A stretch of DNA of 41,023 nt, from the NCBI RefSeq assembly GCF_000282455.1, contig NZ_AKJG01000056.1, positions 1 through 41,023 of the forward strand. Direction: 5' to 3'. A program made the translations under genes and the position numbers. Positions 24,654 through 33,683 of the stretch are shown here, piece by piece. Origin of the DNA: Pseudomonas sp. GM74 (GTDB lineage Bacteria > Pseudomonadota > Gammaproteobacteria > Pseudomonadales > Pseudomonadaceae). The stretch's first letter is position 1; the number at the start of each line of letters is the position of its first letter. Below the pieces are notes generated by a model, which saw nothing but the letters and a program-made list of their open reading frames with translations, was not told the DNA's origin and searched no databases.

Positions 24654-25271
24654 TTATGTTTCGGTGGCGCACAACGACCGCCACGCCGCTTCCGCCAGCA
24701 TGTCCCGGTAAGCCTTCGGGCTGCCCTTGACCCGGCCCGACAACCAGGCGCGGCAGTAGCTGTCTGCCTGGCCGACGATCAGCGACGGGATCAGCTCCGC
24801 CGGAAAACTCCCCAGCTCGTTACCCTGCGCCCCCAGCCACTCCAGCAACTGCTTGTTGCGCGTCTTGTTGCGGGAGGCGAGTTCGTCCTTGAACGGCCCC
24901 TTGGTGACGGCAAACCTTGCGTGGTACTGGAACCGCGCCCACTCCGGCTGGCTATCGACCCAATCCACATAACTGTGCACCAGCGCGTACACCCCGGCTT
25001 GAGCGGTGCGTGCCTCAGCCAGGTAGCTGTCGCGCAAGCGGGCCTGATCGTCGAGGGCGGTAAAAAACAGCGCCGCCACCAGGCCTTCCTTGTTGCCGAA
25101 ATGGTGATAGATCGCGCCGACACTGGTATCGCATTCGGCACGGATCATTTCTATGGTGGTGGCCTCGATCCCCTGTTCGTTGAACAGGCCCAGGGCCTTT
25201 CTGAAGATGTCGCGCTTGAGTTCGGCGCGTCGTCCGGGGTAGCAGCGTTCGAGCAGATCGGCGGTTTCCAT
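24654..25271 (-). CDS. TetR-family regulator
   Basis: 205 residues from METADLLERCYPGRR. The HTH reads RDIFRKALGLFNEQGIEATTIEMIRAECDTSVGAIYHHFGNKEGLVAALF. The frame continues upstream to a GTG at 25376, but that codon lies inside the operator array, so the ATG at 25271 is preferred although its ribosome site is weak. Divergent from the DUF4442 gene at 25438, with three operator copies between. Most likely it represses that gene, perhaps in answer to a fatty acyl ligand; the ligand is inference from the hotdog neighbour. Confidence 0.85.
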   Translation of the reverse strand: METADLLERCYPGRRAELKRDIFRKALGLFNEQGIEATTIEMIRAECDTSVGAIYHHFGNKEGLVAALFFTALDDQARLRDSYLAEARTAQAGVYALVHSYVDWVDSQPEWARFQYHARFAVTKGPFKDELASRNKTRNKQLLEWLGAQGNELGSFPAELIPSLIVGQADSYCRAWLSGRVKGSPKAYRDMLAEAAWRSLCATET

Positions 25272-25356
25272 ACGCAAAGACAGTCCGGAAAAGTCATCGG
25301 TGGGGGCTGGCGGTTGCCAGCAGACAGGTGGCGCTAGGTTGACAGATTTCCCTTCG

Positions 25357-25409
25357 ACAGAATACTGTTCCGTCACAGAATATTATTCTGTAAAAGAATA
25401 TTGTTCTGT
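25357..25409. promoter_or_regulatory. Three tandem 17-bp operators
   Basis: Sites at 25357-25373, 25375-25391 and 25393-25409 repeat with an exact 18-base period. The middle one is a perfect palindrome, ACAGAATA-T-TATTCTGT. The outer two are imperfect copies (ACAGAATAcTGTTCCGT and AAAGAATATTGTTCTGT). They sit between the TetR gene and the DUF4442 gene, just upstream of the latter's ribosome site. Confidence 0.8.
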
Positions 25410-25437
25410 AACCCATCATCCGCAAGAGGCAAAATAA

Positions 25438-25878
25438 ATGAGTCAGTTCCTCAGCATGTTCAACAGCGCAGGCCCGCAAGCGTTCAGCAAAATGGCCTGC
25501 CAGGTGGCGCCCTACTTCTCCAGCATCAACCCGTTGGTCAAGGATTTGCGCAAAGACAGCGCAACCGTGCACGTGCCGTTTGCCCGGGAGATCACCAATC
25601 ATTTGGGGACGGTGCATGCCATTGCCATGTGCAACGCCGCCGAACTGGCTGCCGGGATGATGACCGACGTATCCATTCCCGCCGGGGCACGCTGGATTCC
25701 CAAAGGCATGACCGTGGAATACCTGGCCAAGGCCAAGAGCGATGTGACGGCGGTGGCCGAGGGGGATGCGGTGGACTGGACCACCGAAGGCGACAAGATC
25801 GTGCCCGTGGACATTCACGATGCCGAGGGCAAGAAGGTGTTCACGGCGCGGATTACCATGAATGTGAAGCTGACTTAA
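25438..25878 (+). CDS. DUF4442 hotdog-fold protein (thioesterase-like)
   Basis: 146 residues. The pattern VHVPFAREITNHLGTVHAIAMCNAAELAAGMMT, with the central helix after HLGTVHA, and IPKGMTVEYLAKAKSDVTA is typical of the DUF4442 branch of hotdog proteins. Relatives are acyl-CoA thioesterases, but the catalytic activity of this branch is not established to my knowledge. AGAGG precedes the ATG. Transcription is probably governed by the TetR encoded divergently. Confidence 0.85.
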   Translation: MSQFLSMFNSAGPQAFSKMACQVAPYFSSINPLVKDLRKDSATVHVPFAREITNHLGTVHAIAMCNAAELAAGMMTDVSIPAGARWIPKGMTVEYLAKAKSDVTAVAEGDAVDWTTEGDKIVPVDIHDAEGKKVFTARITMNVKLT

Positions 25879-25913
25879 GCGCTGACGGGGGCTCTCGCGG
25901 ACAACTCAATCCC

Positions 25914-26003
25914 TGTGGGAGCGGGCTTGCCCGCGATGAGGCCATCACATCCAACACTAATGTTGGCTGACAGGCCGCCATCGCGGGCAAGCCCGCTCCC
26001 ACA
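25914..26003. repeat. REPIN (paired inverted REP)
   Basis: Inverted REP pair (variant GGGCTTGCCCGCGA) between the convergent DUF4442 and acetyltransferase genes. Confidence 0.9.
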
Positions 26004-26032
26004 GGAGATTTGTGGGGTTGAGCAGAGTGCGA

Positions 26033-26755
26033 CTAGACCAACCGAAGTCGAGGACCAATCGCCGGCACCGCATCGTCACCCAACCGCCCCCGCACAAACT
26101 CCTGAGTCTTGCGCGTCAACTGGTCCAGATGCCGGTCGCGCTGTTTTTCCGCGTCGGTCATGGCCCGCTTGCCATGCTTTTGCAGCAGGTAGGTATGGAT
26201 CTGCCGCACTTCCAGCGAGCTGTAGATCGACGCCACATCCAGCAGCGCCATCAAGCCATCGGTGGCGTGGTCGCGGGTGTTCATCAACACCTGGGTCGCA
26301 CGCACGCCCACCACCTCAAAGCCCATCGCTTCGAAATACGGCACCTTGGCCACCGCGCAGGTCAGCTCGGCATGGGGATAGCGGCCGACCATTTCCCGCA
26401 GCATCCGCCGGGCCACGCCCTGGCGCCGATACTCGGCCTGCACCGCCATGTACGCCACGCCGCAGGCCTCGGGGTCGTCCTGTACCGGCAGGTACAGCAC
26501 AAAGCCAGTCACCTTTTGCGGGTCGTCTTCGTCCGTGGCGACGATCAACTCCACGGCAATGCCTTTTTCACCGTTCAGCGCCTCCAGATACAGGTGCACC
26601 TCATAGCCGATCGCGTATTGATAAAGGTTGTACAGCAGGTTGCTGGGCGGGATCGCGACCATGCTGATGTCGGTCAGGTTGTCGACCACCATCTGCAGGA
26701 TCTGGCTATTGATGTGCTCGGGGCACGGGGTCTTGAAGTGGCTGATCAGGGGCAT
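26033..26755 (-). CDS. GNAT-family N-acetyltransferase
   Basis: 240 residues from MPLISHFKTPCPEHI. The acetyl-CoA-binding motif A is visible as VAYMAVQAEYRRQGVARRMLREMV, an R-x-x-G-x-A loop, preceded by VTGFVLYLPV and followed by VPYFEAMGFEVVG. The C-terminal 80 residues, rich in charged helix (HGKRAMTDAEKQRDRHLDQLTRKTQEFVRGRL), extend beyond the domain and were not recognised. Substrate unknown. No close partner gene. A TATGAT -10-like box lies upstream at about 26790. Confidence 0.8.
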   Translation of the reverse strand: MPLISHFKTPCPEHINSQILQMVVDNLTDISMVAIPPSNLLYNLYQYAIGYEVHLYLEALNGEKGIAVELIVATDEDDPQKVTGFVLYLPVQDDPEACGVAYMAVQAEYRRQGVARRMLREMVGRYPHAELTCAVAKVPYFEAMGFEVVGVRATQVLMNTRDHATDGLMALLDVASIYSSLEVRQIHTYLLQKHGKRAMTDAEKQRDRHLDQLTRKTQEFVRGRLGDDAVPAIGPRLRLV

Positions 26756-26939
26756 TGCGGTGACAGGCTCCGGAAGGCAAGGGCCGCCTATCATAGCGCG
26801 CCTGGCACGTCCGGTCCGAAGGTGATGGACAGACATCCATCTTCCTTGAGCCATGCGCATCGCCGGTGGACGCCTGGTAGTGTTTTCAAGGCTGACAGCC
26901 GTGAGTCAGGCACACTTTGTGCTGGATGAACTGGACGCT

Positions 26940-27020
26940 TTCGCGAGCAGGCCCGTTCCCATGGGGGTCTGCGGTTTTGCCCACTCCTCGATCTTCCGTG
27001 GGAGCTCGCCTGCTCGCGAA
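26940..27020. repeat. Degenerate REP pair
   Basis: TTCGCGAGCAGGCCCGTTCCCA and, inverted, TGGGAGCTCGCCTGCTCGCGAA. Several changes from the usual core suggest an older copy. Confidence 0.7.
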
Positions 27021-27174
27021 AGCGTTCACCCCCACACCGGTCTGTGCTGTGGGTGGGGGGGATTGATCGGGTCATAGCCCCCAACTTTGAGGATTCCCAC
27101 CCACTGTGCCACTACGACTAAAGTCTGACCCGCCAGCCTATTGATATCAAACAGGTTTTCGTCCCCTCCTCGAT

Positions 27175-27190
27175 TGGCGCACCTATTGCA
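27175..27190 (+). promoter_or_regulatory. Sigma-54 (-24/-12) promoter match
   Basis: TGGCGCACCTATTGCA: GG at 27176-27177 and GC at 27188-27189, exactly ten bases between. It fits consensus TGGCAC-N5-TTGC at all but one defined position. It is 50 bases before the multicopper oxidase start. Confidence 0.65.
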
Positions 27191-27241
27191 CCAAGCGAAT
27201 GACGAACGTCAGCCACGCCGGCGCGCCCCGAGGGGAAAAAC

Positions 27242-30200
27242 ATGAAAAAAATGCCAGACCTCAAATCGCTCGGTTTTTTCAGCAAACCGGGCATCGCCGC
27301 TGTGATGCTGATCAACGTCAGCTTCGGCACCGTCAATGCAGCACCGCTTGACGATGTCAGCCCGCCGCCGCCGACGGATCCTTCGGCGTATAGCAACCCG
27401 CCGACCGACTTCAAGGCCGCGCTGGATGCCATAGAGGCCATGCCACCCGCCAACACGGGCGCCTTCGCCCTGCCCAATGGCGTTTTTGGCACCCGCACCA
27501 CGCCAACGATCGACAACGTGCTACCGCCAGCCCTGCAGACCTCCTTCAAAATCCCCACCAACGGCAAACCCAGCCCGTTGTTCGGGGCGCAACCGTACAC
27601 TCAGCAATTGCTGCTGTTCGAAGAATTCGGTACGGAAAAACTCGACCCGACACTGCCGCCGCCCACCCTGACCTTCCCGGTGCCGATCGTCGGCCCGGCG
27701 CCCACCCAGGACCCGAACAACATCGCCCGCAGCGGCCCTTCGGCCGCGGCGCTGGAAGCCTTCATGCGCCAGCCGGGGCTGTTCCCGTTTCCGTCGCAGT
27801 TTTCCAACGTGCTGGACCGCAACCCGTGGAAAGCGCAGATCGAAGCCTTCCTCAATCGCCATCCGGTCGGCTCGCCGGCCGAAGGTCGTCCGCCAGGAAA
27901 AGGCTGGTCGCATCAGCGCTGGAACGAGTTCTACCCACAGGTCGCCTTCAAGACCGCTCAAGCGGGCGCCAAACTCAACGGCGGCATGCGCGACCGCCGC
28001 CAGTTGCACAACTACGCCGTTGGTGAGTTCGGACCGGGCGGGCTGTACAACCAGACCTCGGACGCGCCGATCATTGCGGGCACCACCAAAGGCATCGACA
28101 CCCGCTTTCACCCCAACATGCCGATTCAGAACCACAAGGCGCTCTGGACCTTCGACGGCACCTTTCCGCCAAAACTGTTGATGGTGCGCTACGGCCAGGG
28201 CGTGCTGATGCGGCACTACAACGCCTTGCCCATCGATCCATCGGCCAACATGGGTTTTGGCCTGCACACCCTCAGCACCCATGAACACAACGGCCACTCC
28301 CCGGCCGAAAGCGACGGCTTCGCCAATGCGTTTTTCTTTCCGGGGCAGTACTACGACTATCGCTGGCCGATCCAGCTGGCCGGTTACGACAGCATCAACA
28401 CCAGCGCCCAGGATCCGCGCGCGGCGTTCCCCTGCGCCCCGGGTGAAACCCTGTATGTCAACGATGCCACGCCGGGCCTGAAGACCTGCAACAACGGCAG
28501 CATCAAGATTCGTGGCGACTGGCGCGAAACCATGAGCACCCACTGGTTCCATGACCACATGCTCGATTTCACCGCGCAGAACGTCTACAAGGGCAGTGCG
28601 TCGATGATGAACTACTACAGCGCCATGGACCGCGGTAATGAAGCGCTGCAAGACGGCGTCAACCTGCGCCTGCCCAGCGGTTCGGCATTGTCCTGGGGCA
28701 ACCGCGACTACGACGTCAACCTGATGGTGGCCGACAAGGCCTGGGATGCCAATGGCCAGTTGTGGTTCAACCCGTTCAACACCGATGGCTTTCTCGGCGA
28801 TCAGATCCTGGTCAACTGGCAGTACCAGCCGCGCCTGAACGTGCGCGCGCGCAGCTATCGCTTCCGCATCCTCAATGGCTCGGTGTCGCGTTTCTTCAGG
28901 ATCGCGCTGGTGCGTGAAGTCGTCGGCACCGGGGGTGAATTCCCCGGCCCGGCAGGTTCCGGCCTGTCCTATACCCGCGTGCCCTTCCACATGATCGCCA
29001 ACGACGGCAACCTCATGGAACATGCCGTGCCGTTCGACGGCAGCATGGACCTGGACGCCGACGGCGATGTGCAGGACCACAACGCCATCCTGCCCACCCA
29101 GGGCATTGCCGAGCGCTTCGACATCATCGTCAACTTCTCGAAATACGGGATCAGCACCGGCGACAAGCTGTACTTCGTCAACCTGATGGAGCACCACGAC
29201 GGCAAGGGTCCTGAGAGTATTCCGCTGAGCCTGGCCGATGTGCTGTCCGGCAAGTACAAAGCGGTGCTCAAACTGGGCAGCAAGGGGCTGGAATGGGATT
29301 TGGGTGACCCGGCGGTGGGCAAGTTCATGCAGATGGTGGTTCAGCCTTATGCCGGCCAGGACGTGAGCATGAACCCCGTCGACTACGAACCCGCCAAACC
29401 GGGTAAACCGGTCGGCAAGGTCATGATCCCGCTGACGGTCAACCGCGACGATCCAACGATGCAGGCCAAGCTCAAGACAGTGCGGCATCGCGAGTTCATC
29501 TTCGGCCGCTCCGACGGTACCGACGAAGAACCCTGGACGATCAAGACCGACGGCGGTTTAGGTTTCCAGATGGACCCTCGAATCATCAGCGCCGCACCGC
29601 AACTGGCCACCGGTCCGACCCCTGCCGGGTTCTCCGGTGACGGCACCCTGGAAGTGTGGAAAATCAAGAACGGCGGCAACGGCTGGAGCCATCCTGTTCA
29701 CGTGCATTTCGAAGAAGGCGTCGTCCTCAGCCGCGACGGCAAGGCACCGCCGGAATGGGAAAAATGGGCACGCAAGGACGTCTATCTCATCGGCCAGGGC
29801 ATCGACAGTACGGTGGACGTGGACATCGCCATCCGCTTCCGTGAGTTCGCCGGGACCTACCTGGAGCATTGCCACAACACTCAGCACGAGGACACCTCCA
29901 TGCTGCTGCGTTGGGATGTCGAGCATCCCGGTCAGTTCCAGTTGATGCCAACGCCCCTGCCCGGCTGGGACGGCGTCACCTACGTCAACTCCGCCGCGCT
30001 GCCGACCTTCCGCACTGGCGATAAACGTGAAGAGGACCTTGATAACCAAAAACCGGTCGCCAACGCCGACAGCGCCATCAGTAACACTGGCCAACCGGTG
30101 ATCATCAACGTGCTGGCCAACGACACCGACCCTGACGGTAACGTGCCACTCAAAGTGGTGGGCCTGGAGCAACCGGACTCCGGCAAGGGCGTGGTCAGCA

Positions 30201-30631
30201 CCGACGGTCTGCGCGTGACCTACACACCACCGGCCACGGTCCCCGCGCCGTTCACCGCGACCTTTAGCTATAGGGCCAGCGATGCCAAGGATGCCGAGTC
30301 GGCACCGGCGACAGTGTCCGTGGCGGTCTCGGCTGCGATCAACGAGAGCCTGATCGTCACCAGCGCTACCGTCACCGCCCGCAGCAACAGTCGCTGGTAT
30401 TGGGTCCTGTCCGGCACCACCTCCCGTGGCACGGGCAACACCATCACGGCGACTGCCACGACCACCACCGGTACGGTGAACCTTGGCGCCGCCGTCCTGA
30501 CGCCTACGGCGACAGGCGCGCGCTGGAACATAGCGGTGACGACCGCCGGCAGTGGCCCGTCGCCTGGCGCGACGGCAACCATCAAATCGGCCTTCGGCAA
30601 AACCGTGACGGTGCCGATAAAGGCGAACTAG
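27242..30631 (+). CDS. Large secreted multicopper oxidase with C-terminal Ig-like domain (Mn-oxidase-like)
   Basis: 1129 residues; about twice a laccase. The signal peptide ends near TVNA (residue 33). The four copper-binding blocks are HEHNGH (347-352), HWFHDH (434-439), HPVHVH (817-822) and HCHNTQHEDTSM (876-887). These supply the type 2/3 His residues and the type 1 Cys877, His and Met. A Pro-rich N-terminus precedes them. After them come a bacterial Ig/cadherin-like module (about 936-1030, with VLANDTDPDGN) and a Thr/Ala-rich tail. Size and layout suggest the McoA/MofA-type putative Mn(II) oxidases of pseudomonads and Leptothrix, but oxidation of Mn is an inference. GAGGGG precedes the ATG. 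A near-duplicate begins at 37927. Confidence 0.85.
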   Translation: MKKMPDLKSLGFFSKPGIAAVMLINVSFGTVNAAPLDDVSPPPPTDPSAYSNPPTDFKAALDAIEAMPPANTGAFALPNGVFGTRTTPTIDNVLPPALQTSFKIPTNGKPSPLFGAQPYTQQLLLFEEFGTEKLDPTLPPPTLTFPVPIVGPAPTQDPNNIARSGPSAAALEAFMRQPGLFPFPSQFSNVLDRNPWKAQIEAFLNRHPVGSPAEGRPPGKGWSHQRWNEFYPQVAFKTAQAGAKLNGGMRDRRQLHNYAVGEFGPGGLYNQTSDAPIIAGTTKGIDTRFHPNMPIQNHKALWTFDGTFPPKLLMVRYGQGVLMRHYNALPIDPSANMGFGLHTLSTHEHNGHSPAESDGFANAFFFPGQYYDYRWPIQLAGYDSINTSAQDPRAAFPCAPGETLYVNDATPGLKTCNNGSIKIRGDWRETMSTHWFHDHMLDFTAQNVYKGSASMMNYYSAMDRGNEALQDGVNLRLPSGSALSWGNRDYDVNLMVADKAWDANGQLWFNPFNTDGFLGDQILVNWQYQPRLNVRARSYRFRILNGSVSRFFRIALVREVVGTGGEFPGPAGSGLSYTRVPFHMIANDGNLMEHAVPFDGSMDLDADGDVQDHNAILPTQGIAERFDIIVNFSKYGISTGDKLYFVNLMEHHDGKGPESIPLSLADVLSGKYKAVLKLGSKGLEWDLGDPAVGKFMQMVVQPYAGQDVSMNPVDYEPAKPGKPVGKVMIPLTVNRDDPTMQAKLKTVRHREFIFGRSDGTDEEPWTIKTDGGLGFQMDPRIISAAPQLATGPTPAGFSGDGTLEVWKIKNGGNGWSHPVHVHFEEGVVLSRDGKAPPEWEKWARKDVYLIGQGIDSTVDVDIAIRFREFAGTYLEHCHNTQHEDTSMLLRWDVEHPGQFQLMPTPLPGWDGVTYVNSAALPTFRTGDKREEDLDNQKPVANADSAISNTGQPVIINVLANDTDPDGNVPLKVVGLEQPDSGKGVVSTDGLRVTYTPPATVPAPFTATFSYRASDAKDAESAPATVSVAVSAAINESLIVTSATVTARSNSRWYWVLSGTTSRGTGNTITATATTTTGTVNLGAAVLTPTATGARWNIAVTTAGSGPSPGATATIKSAFGKTVTVPIKAN

Positions 30632-30645
30632 AGCCGATCGATCGA

Positions 30646-30679
30646 CGCCCGGTCCATGCAATGTGGATCGGGCGTTTTT
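30646..30679 (+). terminator. Intrinsic terminator of multicopper oxidase 1
   Basis: CGCCCG pairs with CGGGCG, with further inner pairing GTCCAT/ATGTGGAT, followed by TTTTT. It starts 15 bases after the stop. Confidence 0.8.
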
Positions 30680-30752
30680 CTTTTGTGCGGCGGGCGGTGG
30701 GACCGAGGTGGGGTTTGTTGACTGTCGGCTCTATCGGCGAAGTGCCTGGTAG

Positions 30753-31322
30753 CTACCGCTGCGGCGCCACCATCCGGAAGCGGATATTGATTTCGTTGGA
30801 CACCACACTGTCCGCCCACTCGCCCTCGCCGATCTTGAAGTCGTCACGCTTGAGCACCAGTTCGCCCTCGAAGATGCCGATGGCGCTCTCCGATTTGAGC
30901 AGCACCGGCACACTCACTTCCCGAGTGAGCCCCCGTAGGGAAAGCTTGCCGGTGATGGTGTAGCGGTTATCGCCCTGGGCCTTGATGGACGTCGACTGGA
31001 AGGTCGCTACCGGATAAGTCGCGGTGTCGAACCACGCCGGTTTTTGCAGCTCGGTATTGGCGTCGCTGCTGCCGGCGTCGATGCTGTTCAGCTCGATGGT
31101 CAGCGCGGCATGGCCGGCGCCTGGGTTATCGGTGTCGAAGTCGAGTTTGGCCTTGAACTTGCCAAAGGTGCCGTAGGCTCTCGACCCCATCTGCTCATAG
31201 GTGAAACTCAAGGTGCTGGCCCTGGCGTTCACATCCTTGTATTCCACGGCTTTCGCAAACGGCACCAGGCCGAACACCAGCGTGCCGGCCAGAGCGACGC
31301 AACGCGCGGATCGAAGGTTCAT
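30753..31322 (-). CDS. YceI-family periplasmic lipid-binding protein
   Basis: 189 residues with a signal peptide ending AKAVEY (about residue 25). ASTLSFTYEQMGSRAYGTFGKFKAKLDFDTDNP and LKRDDFKIGEGEWADSVVSNEINIRF are YceI signatures (lipocalin-like barrel that binds isoprenoids or other amphiphiles). GGAGAG stands before the ATG. It is convergent with the oxidase terminator and may be unrelated to it; a quinone-binding role is only a family-based guess. Confidence 0.9.
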   Translation of the reverse strand: MNLRSARCVALAGTLVFGLVPFAKAVEYKDVNARASTLSFTYEQMGSRAYGTFGKFKAKLDFDTDNPGAGHAALTIELNSIDAGSSDANTELQKPAWFDTATYPVATFQSTSIKAQGDNRYTITGKLSLRGLTREVSVPVLLKSESAIGIFEGELVLKRDDFKIGEGEWADSVVSNEINIRFRMVAPQR

Positions 31323-31457
31323 GGCACTCTCCGGGAGGGCTCCCGTCTTGAGTTGACGTGCCGCACGGATCGGGTGGCATCAGATGGACTTAAGCAAACA
31401 ACCGGCGTTAATTCCACCTCACCCGTTGATTTGCGACCACCTGCCGATGGCCGTGCG

Positions 31458-32129
31458 CTACCCGCACTCCCCGCGTTGCCACCCCCGCTGCAACAGTTCG
31501 ATCACTTCGGTATCCGAGGTCTGGGAAAAATCCATGTACCAATGGCCAATCGAGGTGAACCACTCGGGCATCAGCGGACAGATCAACTCATCCACCTCGC
31601 TGCGCAGCGCCTCCACTGTTTCGATCGGTGCCACCGGCACTGCCACCACGATGCGCGATGGCGCCTGCGCCCGCAGCGCCTGGATCGCCGCCCTCATCGA
31701 AGCACCGGTGGCCAGGCCGTCGTCGATCAGGATCACTACCTGATCCTTGAGCTGCACCGCAGGCCGCGTACCACGGTAGACCTGTTCGCGGCGCAACAGC
31801 TCGCGACTTTCCCGTTCGACCACGGCGTCGAATGCAGCCTTGGCAATCGGATGCACCCGCAGCGCCTCTTCATTACGGATCTGGATACCGCCGCTGGCAA
31901 TCGCGCCCATGGCGTACTCCGGGTGGGACGGCACGCCGAGCTTGCGCACCAGCATCAGGTCCAGGCGAACCTTCAGCGCCGTGGCCACCTCATACGCCAC
32001 CGGCACGCCGCCACGGGGCAAGGCCAGAACGATGACGTCGGAGCGATTGGCGTAAGGCAGCAACGGCTCAACCAAACGCCGCCCGGCTGCCGGCCTGTCT
32101 TGCAGGATGGAATGGGACAAGGGGTTCAT
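31458..32129 (-). CDS. Phosphoribosyltransferase-like protein
   Basis: 223 residues. The PRPP-binding loop VVILIDDGLATGASM (131-145) and VLALPRGGVPVAYEVA (34-49) identify a type I PRTase fold. In many genomes this type is annotated simply as phosphoribosyltransferase; the base acceptor is unknown. GGGGAGG lies seven bases before the ATG at 32129; an upstream frame start at 32207 has no such support. No operon partner. Confidence 0.85.
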   Translation of the reverse strand: MNPLSHSILQDRPAAGRRLVEPLLPYANRSDVIVLALPRGGVPVAYEVATALKVRLDLMLVRKLGVPSHPEYAMGAIASGGIQIRNEEALRVHPIAKAAFDAVVERESRELLRREQVYRGTRPAVQLKDQVVILIDDGLATGASMRAAIQALRAQAPSRIVVAVPVAPIETVEALRSEVDELICPLMPEWFTSIGHWYMDFSQTSDTEVIELLQRGWQRGECG

Positions 32130-32230
32130 ATGAAAACCTCCCCAGGCGATCGCGCCTGTCGGTGAGTCCTGCTCCCACTGATGAAATGCCTGATTCTCAG
32201 TGTGCACAAGACTACAAACACCACCGTCCC

Positions 32231-32255
32231 TGTGGGAGCGGGCTTGCCCGCGAAG
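32231..32255. repeat. Solo REP unit
   Basis: TGTGGGAGCGGGCTTGCCCGCGAAG without an inverted partner nearby. Confidence 0.8.
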
Positions 32256-32324
32256 ACGTCAGTACAGTCAACCTCTACATCAACTGAACCACCACAATCG
32301 CGAACAGGCAATCAAAAAAACCAA

Positions 32325-33683
32325 CTACACCAACCGCTCAATCTTCTGATGCTGCCACACCAGTTTGTAATACAGCGTCTGCAACACCAGCATCCCCAGA
32401 TACGCCACCGGAAACGCCATCCACACCCCTTGCAATCCAAACTTCGCATCCAGCAGATACGCCGCCGGCAACTGCACACCCACCACGCAAACAATGGAAA
32501 TCGCCACCGGCACCATCACCGTGCCGCTGGCGCGCATGATGCCGCCGATGATCGCCTGGAAACCAAACACCAACAGGCTCCAGAGCATGATGTGCAACAG
32601 GTGCTCAGCCATGTTGAGCGTCGCCTTTTCGGTGAGGAACGACGCCAGCAACCAGCTCGACAACAAGTACCCGAGCACCACCAGACCACCGGTCAAACAT
32701 ATGTTGATCATCAGCCCGGTCTTCAAAATCGGCCCGATGCGCTCGATGCGCCCCGCCCCGATCGCCTGCGCCCCGAGTATCGACGCGGTGATCGCAATCG
32801 ACAGCGCGGGGAACTGCACGTAATTGACGATCTGCGTCACCGCGCCATATGCCGCCGTCGCCTGGGAACCATGCTGGTTCACCAGCGCCAGAATCACCAA
32901 CTCCGACAGCGACAACACCACCATCTGCAACCCGGTGGGCAAACCGATGCGCAGCACCTTGCCGATGATCGCCATGTCCAGCTTCATCGCCGCAAAGAAC
33001 TCGCGATCCGGCGCCAGCGCATGGCCCTTGCCAATCAAGCGCCACGCCAGCAGCCCCATCGCCACCAGGTTACCCACCAACCCGGCAATCGCCGCACTCT
33101 GAATCCCCATTGGCGCAAAACCCAACCACCCGCGAATCAACGCCGGCGTCAGCGCCAACCCCACACAGGTCGACACCACCAGCGCCAATAACGGCGACAA
33201 GGTATCGCTCACCCCGCGCAGCAACTGCGTGAACAACACAAACACCAACAGCGACGGCATGATCCACAACATCACATGGGCATACGCCACCGCATCGTCC
33301 AGCACATCCGCCGGTGTCCCCAACCCCACCAACGCCGAACGCGCAAACACACTCCCCACCACCGCCGCCACCAACCCGATCAACACCCCCAACAACAACG
33401 TCGCCCCGGCAATCGCCTTCACCAGATGCGTCTCCCGCGCCCCCCACGCCTGCCCGATCAACACCCCTGCGCCAGCGCCAAGGCCGATCACCAGGGCGAT
33501 GAAGAAAAACACGATGGGGAACATCCCCGACACCGCCGCCAGCGCCTGGGTGCCGAGCATCTGGCCGATGTAGATGCTGTTGACCGTGCCGGACATGGAT
33601 TGCAGGAAGTTCGACAGGACCATCGGGGCGAGGAAAAACAGGTAGGTTTTCCAGAGGGGGCGCTGGGGGTTCGGGGTTTGCAT
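32325..33683 (-). CDS. MATE-family multidrug exporter
   Basis: 452 residues with about 12 membrane helices in two related halves. The start LWKTYLFFLAPMVLSNFLQSMSGTVNSIYIGQMLG and the mid-protein LRIGLPTGLQMVVLSLSELVILALVN are the two equivalent MATE entry helices. Exports cationic or other drugs using Na+ or H+. ATG at 33683; ribosome site weak. Confidence 0.92.
   Translation of the reverse strand: MQTPNPQRPLWKTYLFFLAPMVLSNFLQSMSGTVNSIYIGQMLGTQALAAVSGMFPIVFFFIALVIGLGAGAGVLIGQAWGARETHLVKAIAGATLLLGVLIGLVAAVVGSVFARSALVGLGTPADVLDDAVAYAHVMLWIMPSLLVFVLFTQLLRGVSDTLSPLLALVVSTCVGLALTPALIRGWLGFAPMGIQSAAIAGLVGNLVAMGLLAWRLIGKGHALAPDREFFAAMKLDMAIIGKVLRIGLPTGLQMVVLSLSELVILALVNQHGSQATAAYGAVTQIVNYVQFPALSIAITASILGAQAIGAGRIERIGPILKTGLMINICLTGGLVVLGYLLSSWLLASFLTEKATLNMAEHLLHIMLWSLLVFGFQAIIGGIMRASGTVMVPVAISIVCVVGVQLPAAYLLDAKFGLQGVWMAFPVAYLGMLVLQTLYYKLVWQHQKIERLV

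Larger units (their letters stand above)
26756..27241. other. Intergenic control region upstream of multicopper oxidase 1
   Basis: 486 bases without a convincing gene. It holds a degenerate REP pair (26940-27020), a perfect inverted repeat GTGGGTGGG/CCCACCCAC with 38 bases between arms (27049-27104), and a sigma-54 promoter match (27175-27190). The inverted repeat lies about 70-125 bases upstream of the promoter, where enhancer-binding proteins usually bind. Confidence 0.5.

Noticed and set aside
25272..25376. Longer N-terminus for the TetR protein from a GTG at 25376
   Set aside because: The codon lies within the triple operator, and the added residues (PPVCWQPPAPTDD) do not look like a TetR N-terminus.
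27521..29488. Long minus-strand open frame (655 codons) inside the first oxidase gene
   Set aside because: Antisense shadow caused by codon bias; rich in His/Val/Arg without domains. The same occurs opposite the second oxidase (38113-40392).
31044..32165. 373-codon plus-strand frame over YceI and the phosphoribosyltransferase
   Set aside because: It spans two well-supported minus-strand genes and their intergenic gap, and has antisense composition.
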